DNA of 64,000 nt from Poseidonibacter lekithochrous (GCF_013283835.1 NZ_CP054052.1:2108001-2172000); one strand, 5' to 3'. Positions 51,779 through 61,890 are shown, numbered from the stretch's first letter. The notes: a model not told the origin generated them from the letters alone. A program made the numbers and translations.

Positions 51779-53971
51779 ATGAATATAATTAAATATTCTA
51801 CAATTATTTTATTTCTATATATAAATACACTTTATGCTTCTTCTAATTCTATTTCTAACAAAAATAAAATACTTTTTATTTCCTCTTATAATTATTCATT
51901 TCCTACAATTAGCAATCAAATAAAAGGTATTGAAGAAATCTTAGATAAAAAGAATTATCAGATTGATATTGAATTTATGGATACTAAAAGGTTTGACCCA
52001 ACTATTGTAGAACCGTTATTTTACAATACCTTAAAAATGAAAGAACGCTTACTTAAAGATTATGATGTAATTCTAGTAGGAGATGACAATGCATTACATT
52101 TTATAAAAAAATATCAAAAAGAGTTTTTTTATAAAAAGCCTATAGTATTCCTTGGAATAAACAATATTCTTTTTGCAAAAGAAATGGCAAAAAACAAATA
52201 TATAACAGGTGTTCTTGAAGAATCTAGTATTCCTGAAACAATTAATTTAATAGAAACATTACATCCAAGTAAAAACAAAATCTTAACAATTATTGATGAT
52301 ACAAATACAACAAAAGGAATTCTTAATAGTTTTACTCCAGAAATATTGGAAAAGCTTATCCTTTTAAATATCTCAAACTTTTCTTTTAATGAAATAAAAG
52401 AGAAACTAGAAACCATACCTAGTGGAGTACCACTATTATTTATATCCGCAGTTAAAGATAAAAATTCAAAAATATTAGAATTCAATTCTTCTGTTAACTT
52501 TATAAAAAAATATACTTCTTCACCTATTTATCATTTTTATGAGCATGGTATTGGCAATGGATTAATTGGTGGTAAAGTTATAATGTTTATAGATCAAGGA
52601 AGAAAAGCAGCATTTTTAGTAAAAGATATCATTTCCGGTAAAAATATAGAAAATATAAATTTACAGAAAACTGAAAATAAATACCTCTTTGACTATAAGG
52701 AAATAACAAAATATAATTTATTAGATAAAATACCAGAAAATTCTACTTTGATAAATGAACCTAAAAGCTTTTTAAATCAACCAATAACTGATATATTATA
52801 CGAGATTATTGGCTTTCTAATAATTATATCTATATGGATTATCTATTTATTATATAAATTAAATAAAAATTCAAAAAAGATCATAAATTCATATAGAGAT
52901 GTTCAGCACATTATAAATGGAACTGTAGAAGGAATTATCCTAAGTAAAAATAACATCTGTACAAAAGTTAATACATCAACATTAGAATTATTAAATTTTA
53001 AAAAAAATGAAATAGTTGGAAAAAATATTCAAGAACTATTTAGTAAAAAATATAGAGATAAATTTAATCATAAACTTGAAAAAGACAGTATTTATAAATA
53101 TGAAGCTAATTTAGTAAATTCAGAAGGAAAAGAGATTACTTTTCTAATTAAAGAAAGAGAAATAAAATTACAAAATGAATTACTTAGAATCTCTTCAATT
53201 CTAGATTTAACAGAAATAAAAAAGAAAGATGAACTACTTCAGGAACAATCAAAAATGCTTGCAATTGGAGAAATGATAGGAAATATTTCCCATCAATGGA
53301 GACAACCCCTAAGTGTAATTAGTTCAATTCTTAATAACTGGAAAGCTTTTGAAGAACTTGGAGAATTAAATAAAAAGACGATACTTGAAGAGACTGATAT
53401 AATAATTGAAAATACACAGCAGTTGTCATCTACAATTGATGATTTTATGTATTTTTTTAAAAATGAAAATATATCTTCTGAATTTACAGTATCAGAATTA
53501 ATAGATAATATACTTCGTCTTGAAAATTCATCTTTAAAAATGAATAATATAAAACCAATTGTAAATATAAATTCTCAGACCAAATTATATTTAAATAGAA
53601 ATAAACTATTACAAGCCTTTATTAATATCCTAAATAATAGTATTGAAGCATTATCTCATAATAAAGATGACAATAGAATACTACTTATTTCGGCTAAAGA
53701 AACTACAGATAATATTATTATTACTATAGTTGATAATGCAGGTGGAGTAAAAGATGAAATTTTAAATAAAATTTTTGAGCCCTATGTTTCTACAAAAGAA
53801 CAATTAAATGGTTTTGGCTTAGGTTTATATATGACCTATACAATATTAAATAAAATGAACAGTCAAATTACAATAGAAAATAAAAAATTTGCTATAAAAG
53901 ATATTGAACAAAAAGGTATAGAAATTACAATTACTATTGCAATTCAAACTAAAGAAAATGATTACAATTAA
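51779..53971 (+). CDS. Periplasmic-binding-type sensor PAS histidine kinase
   Basis: A 730-residue kinase. A signal peptide (ending LYASS) leads into an ABC-type substrate-binding domain (about 30-310; ILFISSYNYSFPTISNQI, DVILVGDDNALHFIKKY, and KPIVFLGINN). One transmembrane helix at ~340 (ILYEIIGFLIIISIWIIYLL) is followed by a PAS domain (about 370-480), then HisKA (IGNISHQWRQPLSVISSIL, His at about 506) and HATPase (NILNNSIEALSH, GFGLGLYMTY). The binding domain suggests a small ligand. It overlaps convergently by 4 bases with the next kinase and follows the HD-GYP regulator, its probable partner. Confidence 0.88.
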   Translation: MNIIKYSTIILFLYINTLYASSNSISNKNKILFISSYNYSFPTISNQIKGIEEILDKKNYQIDIEFMDTKRFDPTIVEPLFYNTLKMKERLLKDYDVILVGDDNALHFIKKYQKEFFYKKPIVFLGINNILFAKEMAKNKYITGVLEESSIPETINLIETLHPSKNKILTIIDDTNTTKGILNSFTPEILEKLILLNISNFSFNEIKEKLETIPSGVPLLFISAVKDKNSKILEFNSSVNFIKKYTSSPIYHFYEHGIGNGLIGGKVIMFIDQGRKAAFLVKDIISGKNIENINLQKTENKYLFDYKEITKYNLLDKIPENSTLINEPKSFLNQPITDILYEIIGFLIIISIWIIYLLYKLNKNSKKIINSYRDVQHIINGTVEGIILSKNNICTKVNTSTLELLNFKKNEIVGKNIQELFSKKYRDKFNHKLEKDSIYKYEANLVNSEGKEITFLIKEREIKLQNELLRISSILDLTEIKKKDELLQEQSKMLAIGEMIGNISHQWRQPLSVISSILNNWKAFEELGELNKKTILEETDIIIENTQQLSSTIDDFMYFFKNENISSEFTVSELIDNILRLENSSLKMNNIKPIVNINSQTKLYLNRNKLLQAFINILNNSIEALSHNKDDNRILLISAKETTDNIIITIVDNAGGVKDEILNKIFEPYVSTKEQLNGFGLGLYMTYTILNKMNSQITIENKKFAIKDIEQKGIEITITIAIQTKENDYN

Positions 53972-55455
53972 ACCAATAAAGGTAACTTAATAGTAAAACT
54001 TGCTCCTTGGTATTCAATATTTTTATATTTATATACAACATTATCTACAAAAATTTCACCGTTCATATGCTTTGTAATAATTTCATTAGTCATATAAAGA
54101 CCTATTCCTGTTCCTTGACTTTGATGTTTTGTTGTAATATATGGTTCTAACACTTTATTAATTATACTTTCTTCAATTCCACCGGCATTATCTTTAATGG
54201 TAAGAGTTATGTGAGAATTCACTTCTAAGTTGATAAATATAAGTTTATTTGCTTTAAAATTTGTTTGTTCAAAAGCATCTTTACTATTGTTTAGAATATT
54301 TATTAATACTTGAATAAATTCATTATAAATACCAACAACATCAGTATTCTCAATATTAACAATAATTTCAATATCATGTCTTTTAAACTGAACATCAATT
54401 AAACTCAAAGTCTTTTCAATAACTTTTGCTAAATTAAATTTAGTTATTTCATTACTATTACTAAAAAAATTTCTAAAATCTTCTATAGTATTTGACAAGT
54501 ATTCTGTTTGTGTAATAATTTCACGAATATCTCTTGTAAACGAATCTATTTTTATTTCATCTAAATCAATGTCCGCTTTCATACTATTTGCACTCATTGA
54601 TACAACTGTTAGCGGTTGCCTCCATTGATGTGCTATATTACCTATCATTTCACCAATTGAAGCCATTTTTGATTGCTGGTTTAATAATTTAGTATACTCA
54701 TCTTTTTCTTGTATATTTCTGTTTATTTCTTTTTTATAATTATTGAATTTTTGCTTAACCATTTTTGAAAAATAAAATGAAAAAAGTAACATTATAAAAA
54801 AAGAAAATATTGCAATTGTTATACCTTGAAGAAGTTGCTGTTTATAATAAATTTCAAGACTTTCTGTTTTATCTTTGATAGCTTTATTAACATTATCATG
54901 ATAAAACCCAGTTCCAATAAACCATTTCCAATCATTTAAACCAAGGATATAACTAGTTTTATCTACAAACTCTTTAGTGCTAGGTTTTATAAATTGACTA
55001 TAAGTTAAAAAGCCTCCGCCTTTTTTAGCAAGAGCAATTATCTCTCTAGTCTCATTTTTTATTTTTTCAGAAGATGACTCTTTAAAAATATTTTTGTTTA
55101 GTATCTTTTTGTTAGCATGAATTAAAACATTACTATTATAATCGATAATAAAAATATATCTATCTTTTTGATATTCAAACTTCTTAATTTCACTAATAAC
55201 CTTCTTTTTTAGTTCTTCTTCTTGTATTTCACCTTTACTGTTTAATATATATCTTTCAACCATTTTTACCTGATTTTTAACTTCTTCTTTTTTAATTTTT
55301 ATAAAGTTCTCTTTTACTTTTAAAACTTCATTATTTAAATTGATTCTATGCTCATAATAAAGAATTATTATCATAAATAAATAAGTTAAAATAACAAATA
55401 AAGGTGGGGTAAATTTGATAAAGTTTAATATTTTCTTTTCGTTATTTATTAACAT
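53968..55455 (-). CDS. Cache-domain sensor histidine kinase
   Basis: A 495-residue kinase starting at ATG 55455, 5 bases after GGAG; the ATG at 55485 has no ribosome site. Two transmembrane helices (about 12-35 and 205-228) enclose a single-Cache periplasmic domain with KDRYIFIIDYNSNVLIHANK and LNDWKWFIGTGFYHDNV, a fold that binds small organic ligands. HisKA (IGNIAHQWRQPLTVVSMSA, His at about 278) and HATPase (NILNNSKDAFEQ, GTGIGLYMTNEI) follow. It is divergently transcribed from the REC-PAS gene at 55576 and convergent with the previous kinase. Its HisKA closely resembles the kinase at 51779, so both may phosphorylate similar regulators. Confidence 0.88.
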   Translation of the reverse strand: MLINNEKKILNFIKFTPPLFVILTYLFMIIILYYEHRINLNNEVLKVKENFIKIKKEEVKNQVKMVERYILNSKGEIQEEELKKKVISEIKKFEYQKDRYIFIIDYNSNVLIHANKKILNKNIFKESSSEKIKNETREIIALAKKGGGFLTYSQFIKPSTKEFVDKTSYILGLNDWKWFIGTGFYHDNVNKAIKDKTESLEIYYKQQLLQGITIAIFSFFIMLLFSFYFSKMVKQKFNNYKKEINRNIQEKDEYTKLLNQQSKMASIGEMIGNIAHQWRQPLTVVSMSANSMKADIDLDEIKIDSFTRDIREIITQTEYLSNTIEDFRNFFSNSNEITKFNLAKVIEKTLSLIDVQFKRHDIEIIVNIENTDVVGIYNEFIQVLINILNNSKDAFEQTNFKANKLIFINLEVNSHITLTIKDNAGGIEESIINKVLEPYITTKHQSQGTGIGLYMTNEIITKHMNGEIFVDNVVYKYKNIEYQGASFTIKLPLLV

Positions 55456-55575
55456 AAAAGCTCCAGAACTTATTAGTAATTTCATTATAACAAAATGATT
55501 TAAAATAAGTTAATATTCTTATTTTTTTTGTATACTATCTCTACACATTGATTTTTAATCTCCAAGGAATAACTT

Positions 55576-56856
55576 ATGATTAATATTAGAGAAATTAAAG
55601 AAATTACATCCTCATTAAACATCTTATATGCAGAAGATGATAAAGACATAGCAAAAACAGTAATAAATTATTTATCAAAAATATTTAAAGAAGTTGTTTA
55701 TGCAGAAAATGGAGAAGAAGCATTAAATCTTTATAATCAAGATGAATACGATATTGTAATAACAGATATTAATATGCCTAAAATGAATGGTCTTCAATTA
55801 ATTGAAGAAATAAAAGGTATTAATATTAATCAAAATGTAATAATAATCTCTGCATACTCAGATTCAAGTAACTTTATTTCTTCTATAAAACTTGGAGTAG
55901 ACGGATATATTATTAAACCTATAAACTATGATGATATGAATCAACTTTTATTTAAACTTGGAAGTAAAATAAAAAAATTTAAAGAGCATGATATTAATCT
56001 TGAACAACAAAAGTTCCTATTAGATCATATTTATCAAAAAAATCACTTATTAAAACAATATACTGATGTAATAGATAAAGTTGCAATAGTTTCTAAGACC
56101 GATTTAAAGGGAGTAATTACCTATGTAAATGATTTCTTTTGTGAAATAAGTGGTTATTCAAAAGAAGAAGTAATAGGGAAAAGTCATAATATTGTAAGAC
56201 ATGAAGATATGCCCAAAAGTGTCTATATTGAATTATGGGAAACTATAAAAAATGGTGAAGTATGGGAAGGCACAATTAAAAATAAAAACAAAGATGGTAG
56301 TGCCTATTTTGTTCATGCTACAATATTTCCAATGTTCGACAATGAAAAAAATATAAAAGAATATATTGGGATAAGGTTTCTTACAACAAAAGAAGAAATT
56401 GGGAAACGAGAATTTAAAAAGAAAGTAAGAAATACTTATTTAGAATATAAAAAATCTGCATATGAAGCAAGTAAAAAAATTGAAATATTAAGTGAACAGT
56501 TATCATCAAATCAACAAAACGATACCTTTAAAAACTCAACTATTAATGATTTAAATACAAGATTAAGAAAAGCTATCTCACAAATAAAATTTTATGAAGA
56601 TATGATTGAAGATATTAAATTAAATAATGAAAAAAAAGTAAATCATTTTGCAGATAAAACAACAGAGTTTAATAATAAAATTATAGATAATCATAAAGAA
56701 ATGGATAAAAAGAAATCTATAATTCATAAGCTAAAAGAAGATATGGAAATAAAAAATAATGAAATATTAAAACTTAATAGTGAATTAATAGATCAAAGGA
56801 ATATTATTTTTGATCTTAGAGATACCATAAAAAACATAGATGAAGAAAAAAGTTAG
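55576..56856 (+). CDS. Response regulator with PAS domain and coiled coil
   Basis: A 426-residue protein. The receiver (about 1-125) has phospho-acceptor Asp in DIVITDINMPKMNG, and TSAYSD-like and YIIKPINYDDM segments match the HD-GYP regulator at 50255. A PAS domain at ~150-270 includes NDFFCEISGYSKEEVIGKSH and the ENKDGSAYFVHATIFPMF-like end. The last ~150 residues are a long helical coiled coil with no output enzyme. It probably signals through protein contacts. ATG follows an AAGGA site. It has a TATACT -10 box at 55531-55536. Confidence 0.85.
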   Translation: MINIREIKEITSSLNILYAEDDKDIAKTVINYLSKIFKEVVYAENGEEALNLYNQDEYDIVITDINMPKMNGLQLIEEIKGININQNVIIISAYSDSSNFISSIKLGVDGYIIKPINYDDMNQLLFKLGSKIKKFKEHDINLEQQKFLLDHIYQKNHLLKQYTDVIDKVAIVSKTDLKGVITYVNDFFCEISGYSKEEVIGKSHNIVRHEDMPKSVYIELWETIKNGEVWEGTIKNKNKDGSAYFVHATIFPMFDNEKNIKEYIGIRFLTTKEEIGKREFKKKVRNTYLEYKKSAYEASKKIEILSEQLSSNQQNDTFKNSTINDLNTRLRKAISQIKFYEDMIEDIKLNNEKKVNHFADKTTEFNNKIIDNHKEMDKKKSIIHKLKEDMEIKNNEILKLNSELIDQRNIIFDLRDTIKNIDEEKS

Positions 56857-56881
56857 ATTATAAATAGAAAACTACAAAGAA

Positions 56882-56908
56882 AGATATAAACTATAAAAGT
56901 TTATATCT
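56882..56908 (+). terminator. Bidirectional terminator after the REC-PAS gene
   Basis: A perfect 11-bp stem AGATATAAACT (56882-56892) / AGTTTATATCT (56898-56908), overlapping the stop of the convergent 4Fe-4S protein gene. Confidence 0.8.
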
Positions 56909-58331
56909 ATTTCTTCATATGAGTGTGAGTATGAGTACTATGGCCTCTTTGTTTAACTCCATATGTTTTAAAAGCATATATTTTATACATACTTAACCCT
57001 AAATACAGAAGTATCAATGATGAAGCAGCTACGTAAGCTAAGGCTTTTCTCATTTTTGAGACTTTGAATAAATTAACTCTTTTATATAAAATCACTAAAC
57101 CTAAAATCATTGCAAGATATACAAATAATTCAAAAGCCATAAGCCAAGAATCACCCCTCGAAGCTAGTGATTGAACTTTGTTTATATCAAGAGAGAAGCC
57201 TTGAATAAAACCATTTAGTACATTTGAGTATGTCTTAGTAAAAAATCCGCTTAATAGATGTCCTAAACTAGCGATTATAAACAATGGAGCATAAGCATAT
57301 CCAAGAGAAGAGAAAGTACTAGAGAACTTCTGCCCTAAAGCTTTTGAAGCTAGGAATATTCCAGCAAAGGTAGTAGATACAACTAAAACTAGTGAGTAAA
57401 GATATGCAAAAAATCCTATAAAGTCCACACCTTTTATAGAAATATACTGCCCTACATATTGTGCACTAGTTGCCCACGGTAGTGAATCAGCAATATTTGT
57501 TCTTCCTAGTGCATGATGAAAACTCATAGTAAAAGTAATAGAAGCAAATACAAGAATATATACCCAAATATCTGATTTTTCAACTTTCGTTTTTTTGTAT
57601 AAAGTTGAAGTAGGAGGAATGATTTTGAAATCCACACTATCACAAGCTCTAGTACAGTCCATACATAAACTACAATCATCCATAGAATTTTTCTTATCAA
57701 AAGTAAAAGGTTTTAGATTATATGTACATGCCGTACTACACTCAAAAGTTCTACATGAAGCACAATGTTCGCTATTTGTTCCTAGTTTTGTAAAAGATAC
57801 TTTTTGATAAGCTTTTGTAAGATTTCCAATAGGACAGATATATTTACAATAACTCATATCTTTGTATAAAAAGAATATCACAAAAGCTACTATTGTTAAT
57901 ACTGTAAACATAATAGCAGTAGCAAGAGGTATTTTTAAAGCCCCAGGAATTGTATAGTAAACTCCCCACCATCCAACTACAAGTAGTGTAATACCAATAT
58001 ATCTATTTTTTAAAAACTTTGGCATTTCTAAATTCATACCATACTTTGTAATATACTTGCCTAAAAATCCATGAGGACAAATACCACAGAAGATTCTTCC
58101 AAAAGTAGTAAGTGTTAAGACCATAAAAAATGACCAAAACAATCCCCAAAATACATTCTTTGTGAAAGTATTCTCTTTTGTTGGATTTTCATAACCATAA
58201 TAAATAGCATATACAAATAAAGCAAGAGTTATTATTTGAATAGTTCTTTGAAATGCTTTATTTTTAAATACTGTTTTAAATATAGGCATTGCCAAAAGGT
58301 CGTTTTTAGCTCTTTTTATATTTTTTACCAT
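56907..58331 (-). CDS. Membrane-bound 4Fe-4S ferredoxin-type protein (NapH/NosR/CcoG-like)
   Basis: A 474-residue polytopic membrane protein. The N-terminal half has four or five helices and GRIFCGICPHGFLGK, then SYCKYICPIGNL. A cytoplasmic loop carries two ferredoxin-like clusters, CASCRTFECSTAC and CSLCMDCTRACD (about 190-250). Four more helices follow, and the C terminus is His-rich (HSTHTHTHMKK). The two CxxxCP motifs and the paired clusters match NapH/NosR-type electron carriers of the membrane. It lies 9 bp after a TonB-dependent receptor, so I infer a role in reducing the imported metal or supplying electrons to its uptake, with the His tail as a possible metal site. Confidence 0.8.
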   Translation of the reverse strand: MVKNIKRAKNDLLAMPIFKTVFKNKAFQRTIQIITLALFVYAIYYGYENPTKENTFTKNVFWGLFWSFFMVLTLTTFGRIFCGICPHGFLGKYITKYGMNLEMPKFLKNRYIGITLLVVGWWGVYYTIPGALKIPLATAIMFTVLTIVAFVIFFLYKDMSYCKYICPIGNLTKAYQKVSFTKLGTNSEHCASCRTFECSTACTYNLKPFTFDKKNSMDDCSLCMDCTRACDSVDFKIIPPTSTLYKKTKVEKSDIWVYILVFASITFTMSFHHALGRTNIADSLPWATSAQYVGQYISIKGVDFIGFFAYLYSLVLVVSTTFAGIFLASKALGQKFSSTFSSLGYAYAPLFIIASLGHLLSGFFTKTYSNVLNGFIQGFSLDINKVQSLASRGDSWLMAFELFVYLAMILGLVILYKRVNLFKVSKMRKALAYVAASSLILLYLGLSMYKIYAFKTYGVKQRGHSTHTHTHMKK

Positions 58332-58340
58332 TTATTATCC

Positions 58341-60470
58341 TTAGAAACTATATTTAAGACCAGCGTAATACTCTCTACCTGGATCAACTACAATACTTAC
58401 ATCTTCACTATCTACTCCTACATCACCTCTTTTATCTCTGTGTAAGTATGCAGCTCTGTAGTATTGTTTATCAAATACATTGTTTGCTTTTACAAAAAAC
58501 TCTAAATTGTTCTTTTTCATTTTTGTTTTATATCTAGCTTGTAAATTCAAGATTCCATATCCTGGCATTTTTACAATATTTGTTTCATCAGCATAGTACG
58601 AAGATTTAGCATAGATTTCAGAAATAAGTGTTAATTTTTGCGTTGCTCTGTAGTTTAAAAATAGATCTACTGTATGTTTTGAAGTTCTAGGAATTGTATT
58701 TCCTACAATATCAAAGTTGTGAGTTGATCTGTCTTGATAAGTGTGTTTAAAAGTATTGTATCTTGTATAACTTGTATGTAAATACGTATATGCAAAATCA
58801 AAAGATACAGTTTTTTGGGCATCACTTTTTAATGACAATTCTAAACCTCTACTTCTAGTATCTCCTGCATTATCTGTAGTATCACCAAAAGAGTATGTTC
58901 CACCTTCAGGACCTATAATATTTCTATTGTCTAATTGATAAACAGATGTTTCATAAGTAAAGATGTCTTTATTACCTCTAAGACCTAATTCATAGTTTCT
59001 ACTTGTTTGTTCTTTGATATTTTCATTACTTTCAATATCTTCTACATCTGGTGTTTCAAAAGCAGTTGAGTAACTAGCAAAAATTGAGTTATTATCATTT
59101 AGTTTATAAGTACTTCCTAATCTATATGAGAAGTTTCTAAATGTTTTTTCTTTAGTACTATTTGTATTACTCCATACAGTTCCATCAAAATCTCTCTCTT
59201 TTGTATTTAGTTCTTTATCTTGGTAGTCATATCTGATATTAAAAGTTGTAGTTAATTTAGGAGTAAAATTGTATTTGAACTCAGTATATAATCCTACAAT
59301 TGTTTCTTCATCACTTGAAAGTGTTGATTCCCCATCATAGTAGTTTACATTTGCTCTTTTTCTTCTATCATAAGCAGTATAATTCTCAATAGTATCATCT
59401 TTGTTTTCATACTCTCTTTTTCCAAACTCAAGTCCTAGTAGAGAAGCAAACTTATCATCATTGATTGTATATTCTGCTTTGATTCCACTTTGACTTAGGT
59501 TTTGCTCTGAGTAGTGAGTATATACATCTGGTGTAGCAGAGTTTGAATCACTATCTTGTGGATTTGAAGTCTTTTTATAAAAGTCTTTATAAAAATATGT
59601 AGAGATTAAAAGATTTGTATCATTCTCAAAACTTTTATTGTAAGATAAAGTAAATTTATCTAAATCAATATAATTATCTTTTGAGTAACTATCTCCATCT
59701 CCTTTAGGATTTGATTGAGCTTCACTAACTCCTGCTGTTACAGATCTAGAACCTGCTTGGTCATACTTATTTGTAATATCAGCAGTAAATGATACATCAC
59801 TTGTATCATCTAAGAAATACATTAGTTTTCCATTTATAGATTTTGTCCAAAGTTCAGAATCAACCCAGTAGCCATCACTTGTTCTTTGAGATCCATTTAG
59901 AGCAAATGCAACACTATCATTACTTTTGTACAGAGATAATAAATAGTCCCTATAATTATGACTTCCAAGTGTTGCTTCTAAATCAATTGAGTTTTTGTCT
60001 TTTGGCTTTTTAGTAGTAATAATCAAAGCCCCAGCTAAAGCAGTATCTCCATATAAATATGAAGCAGAACCTTTGATAACTTTGATAGTTTCAATATCTT
60101 TTAGGTTTAGTCTAATTCCACCTGATTGTTGACGTACAGGAACTCCATCAACAATAATAGCAACCCCCGAGTTCTCACCCATAAACTGTTGTTGTCCTAC
60201 ACCTCTAAAATGTATTTGAGCCATCTCTCCTGTTCTTGTACTAATAGTAGTTCCTGGGATTGTTTTTAATACATCATTGATATTGTTTATGCCAACTGTT
60301 TCAATTTTCTCTTCATTTATAATACTTGATGATGATACTTCTGTTTTCTTATCTTCATTAATTCCAATAGTTGATGATTCTACACTAATTAAATCCAAGT
60401 TTTCACTTGCATTTATACTCATATTTCCTAATAAAATTGCACTTAGTACAATTGATTTACCTATATTCAT
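58341..60470 (-). CDS. TonB-dependent outer-membrane receptor
   Basis: A 709-residue outer-membrane receptor. Signal peptide ends NASENL. The plug domain (about 45-150) reads INDVLKTIPGTTISTRTGEM, IHFRGVGQQQFM, IIVDGVPVRQQSGG and KVIKGSASYLYGD, standard for TonB plugs. A 22-strand barrel ends with an aromatic YYAGLKYSF, the outer-membrane insertion signal. The substrate could be a metal chelate or siderophore; the coupled 4Fe-4S membrane protein suggests a redox metal such as iron or copper. The ribosome site of this gene is part of a hairpin. Confidence 0.9.
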   Translation of the reverse strand: MNIGKSIVLSAILLGNMSINASENLDLISVESSTIGINEDKKTEVSSSSIINEEKIETVGINNINDVLKTIPGTTISTRTGEMAQIHFRGVGQQQFMGENSGVAIIVDGVPVRQQSGGIRLNLKDIETIKVIKGSASYLYGDTALAGALIITTKKPKDKNSIDLEATLGSHNYRDYLLSLYKSNDSVAFALNGSQRTSDGYWVDSELWTKSINGKLMYFLDDTSDVSFTADITNKYDQAGSRSVTAGVSEAQSNPKGDGDSYSKDNYIDLDKFTLSYNKSFENDTNLLISTYFYKDFYKKTSNPQDSDSNSATPDVYTHYSEQNLSQSGIKAEYTINDDKFASLLGLEFGKREYENKDDTIENYTAYDRRKRANVNYYDGESTLSSDEETIVGLYTEFKYNFTPKLTTTFNIRYDYQDKELNTKERDFDGTVWSNTNSTKEKTFRNFSYRLGSTYKLNDNNSIFASYSTAFETPDVEDIESNENIKEQTSRNYELGLRGNKDIFTYETSVYQLDNRNIIGPEGGTYSFGDTTDNAGDTRSRGLELSLKSDAQKTVSFDFAYTYLHTSYTRYNTFKHTYQDRSTHNFDIVGNTIPRTSKHTVDLFLNYRATQKLTLISEIYAKSSYYADETNIVKMPGYGILNLQARYKTKMKKNNLEFFVKANNVFDKQYYRAAYLHRDKRGDVGVDSEDVSIVVDPGREYYAGLKYSF

Positions 60471-60473
60471 TCT

Positions 60474-60497
60474 ATTCCTTCAAAAAATCTAAGGAAT
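60474..60497 (-). promoter_or_regulatory. Hairpin that can sequester the TonB receptor ribosome site
   Basis: On the minus strand ATTCCTT and AAGGAAT (arms 60497-60491 and 60480-60474, 10-nt loop) pair; the second arm is the AAGGA ribosome site, 6 nt before the ATG at 60470. Three TGTTAA copies lie at about 60,510, 60,531 and 60,544. A translational or transcriptional switch is possible. Confidence 0.4.
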
Positions 60498-60557
60498 AAT
60501 AAAATCATTCTGTTAACTTTCCATTAATTATCTGTTAAGTATATGTTAAGTTGTAAT

Positions 60558-61811
60558 TTATACAAATAAATTAAGAATAAAGAGTTTAAAAAGAAAGATT
60601 GTAAGTAAAATGTTCAAAATATAAAATGCTTTTTTATTAAAGATACTTAGAAAAGAGATAATTAAATAAACAATAAAAAAGAGTAAACTAGTACTTGTTT
60701 CATAAATAACAAACTTATGGGATAAAAATATATTTAGATACTCATCCAAAATATATCCATAGTTTAATAAATGAGCTACCAACTCAAAAGGATAAAAAAT
60801 AGTAAATAACAAAGTCAATATAGGTGAGTATAACTGCTCATAAGAAGTAGTATGAAAAAAGAAATGAACTACAGGATTCATTGCAAAATAAATCCAAAAA
60901 TTAAAAAACAAAACTTGGAATATTCTGCTTTTTATATCTTTGAAGTATTGAATAAATAAAAATATATAAAACACTCCAAATAGTGAAAACCATAAAGACA
61001 AAGAAAATATATATTTAGGAAACAAAGCTATGATAATCAAAAATACAAAAAACAGATTTATAAAAGAAAATAGTTTGATATTTTGCCTCAGGAGATAAAT
61101 CCCCAAACACATCATAATAAAAGCTCTCAATAGTGAAGCTATCATATTCGTAAAAACAAGATATACAAAAAGTACAGATAATACAACTAATAATAAATCA
61201 TACTTCTTATTTCTATAAGGAAAGTATCTAGTATGAAAAAACGAATAAGGATAATACAAAAACCAATAAATCAAAAAAGACAATACACCTAAATGGAAAC
61301 CAGAAAGCGCAATCAAATGACTAATGCCATAAGAAGCACATATATCTCTTAACTCTTTTGATACAGGTTTTGCAAAGAATAAAGCTGAATAAAGATCTTT
61401 TATCACTTCGTTATAATGTTGTGAATCACTGATTTTTATTAGGGTTTTATAATTACTTTGTTTTTGCTCTAATTCTTCATAAAAAACTAACTTTGTATAA
61501 AAACCTTTTAAATATGTAAAAAAGTTTATTCTTGTAGTAATAAAAGCGATATTTATATCATCTAATTGTTTGAGATTATCAAGCTTATCTATATTTGTAA
61601 AGAATTGGAAATTATTAGCTTTTAATTTTAAAACATAAAACTTATCTTTTTCATAGATATTTAAAACTTGAACTTTTGTTTCATATATTTCTTCATCTAC
61701 TAACTCTTGGTATTTTGAATACTCTATTGATAAATTTATTGTAAATATAATCAATATAAAAATAATAACTAAGAAAAATTCACTGTAAGTTTTCAATACT
61801 CTAATAATCAT
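60558..61811 (-). CDS. comEC: Competence-type DNA channel protein ComEC/Rec2 (short form)
   Basis: A 417-residue membrane protein with the ComEC core: ELRDICASYGISHLIALSGF, HLGVLSFLIY (about 160-185), and six to seven transmembrane helices. The short soluble N-terminal region (about 30-130) fits the OB-fold area. The C-terminal metallo-beta-lactamase domain of long ComEC is absent, as in other Campylobacterota. It forms the inner-membrane channel for single-stranded DNA in natural transformation. ATG 61811 lies 7 bp after a TATAAT, so the mRNA would be almost leaderless, or a downstream start is used. Confidence 0.85.
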   Translation of the reverse strand: MIIRVLKTYSEFFLVIIFILIIFTINLSIEYSKYQELVDEEIYETKVQVLNIYEKDKFYVLKLKANNFQFFTNIDKLDNLKQLDDINIAFITTRINFFTYLKGFYTKLVFYEELEQKQSNYKTLIKISDSQHYNEVIKDLYSALFFAKPVSKELRDICASYGISHLIALSGFHLGVLSFLIYWFLYYPYSFFHTRYFPYRNKKYDLLLVVLSVLFVYLVFTNMIASLLRAFIMMCLGIYLLRQNIKLFSFINLFFVFLIIIALFPKYIFSLSLWFSLFGVFYIFLFIQYFKDIKSRIFQVLFFNFWIYFAMNPVVHFFFHTTSYEQLYSPILTLLFTIFYPFELVAHLLNYGYILDEYLNIFLSHKFVIYETSTSLLFFIVYLIISFLSIFNKKAFYILNILLTIFLFKLFILNLFV

Positions 61812-61818
61812 AAAAATT

Positions 61819-61824
61819 ATTATA
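61819..61824 (-). promoter_or_regulatory. comEC: -10 box of comEC, very close to the ATG
   Basis: A minus-strand TATAAT at 61824-61819, 7 bp before the ATG at 61811, leaving room for only a few leader nucleotides. Confidence 0.45.
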
Positions 61825-61890
61825 CTATAAAGTGAATTATTTATATATAATATTTTTCAAGTATAATCTTCTTATTTATAAGAGGAAGTA

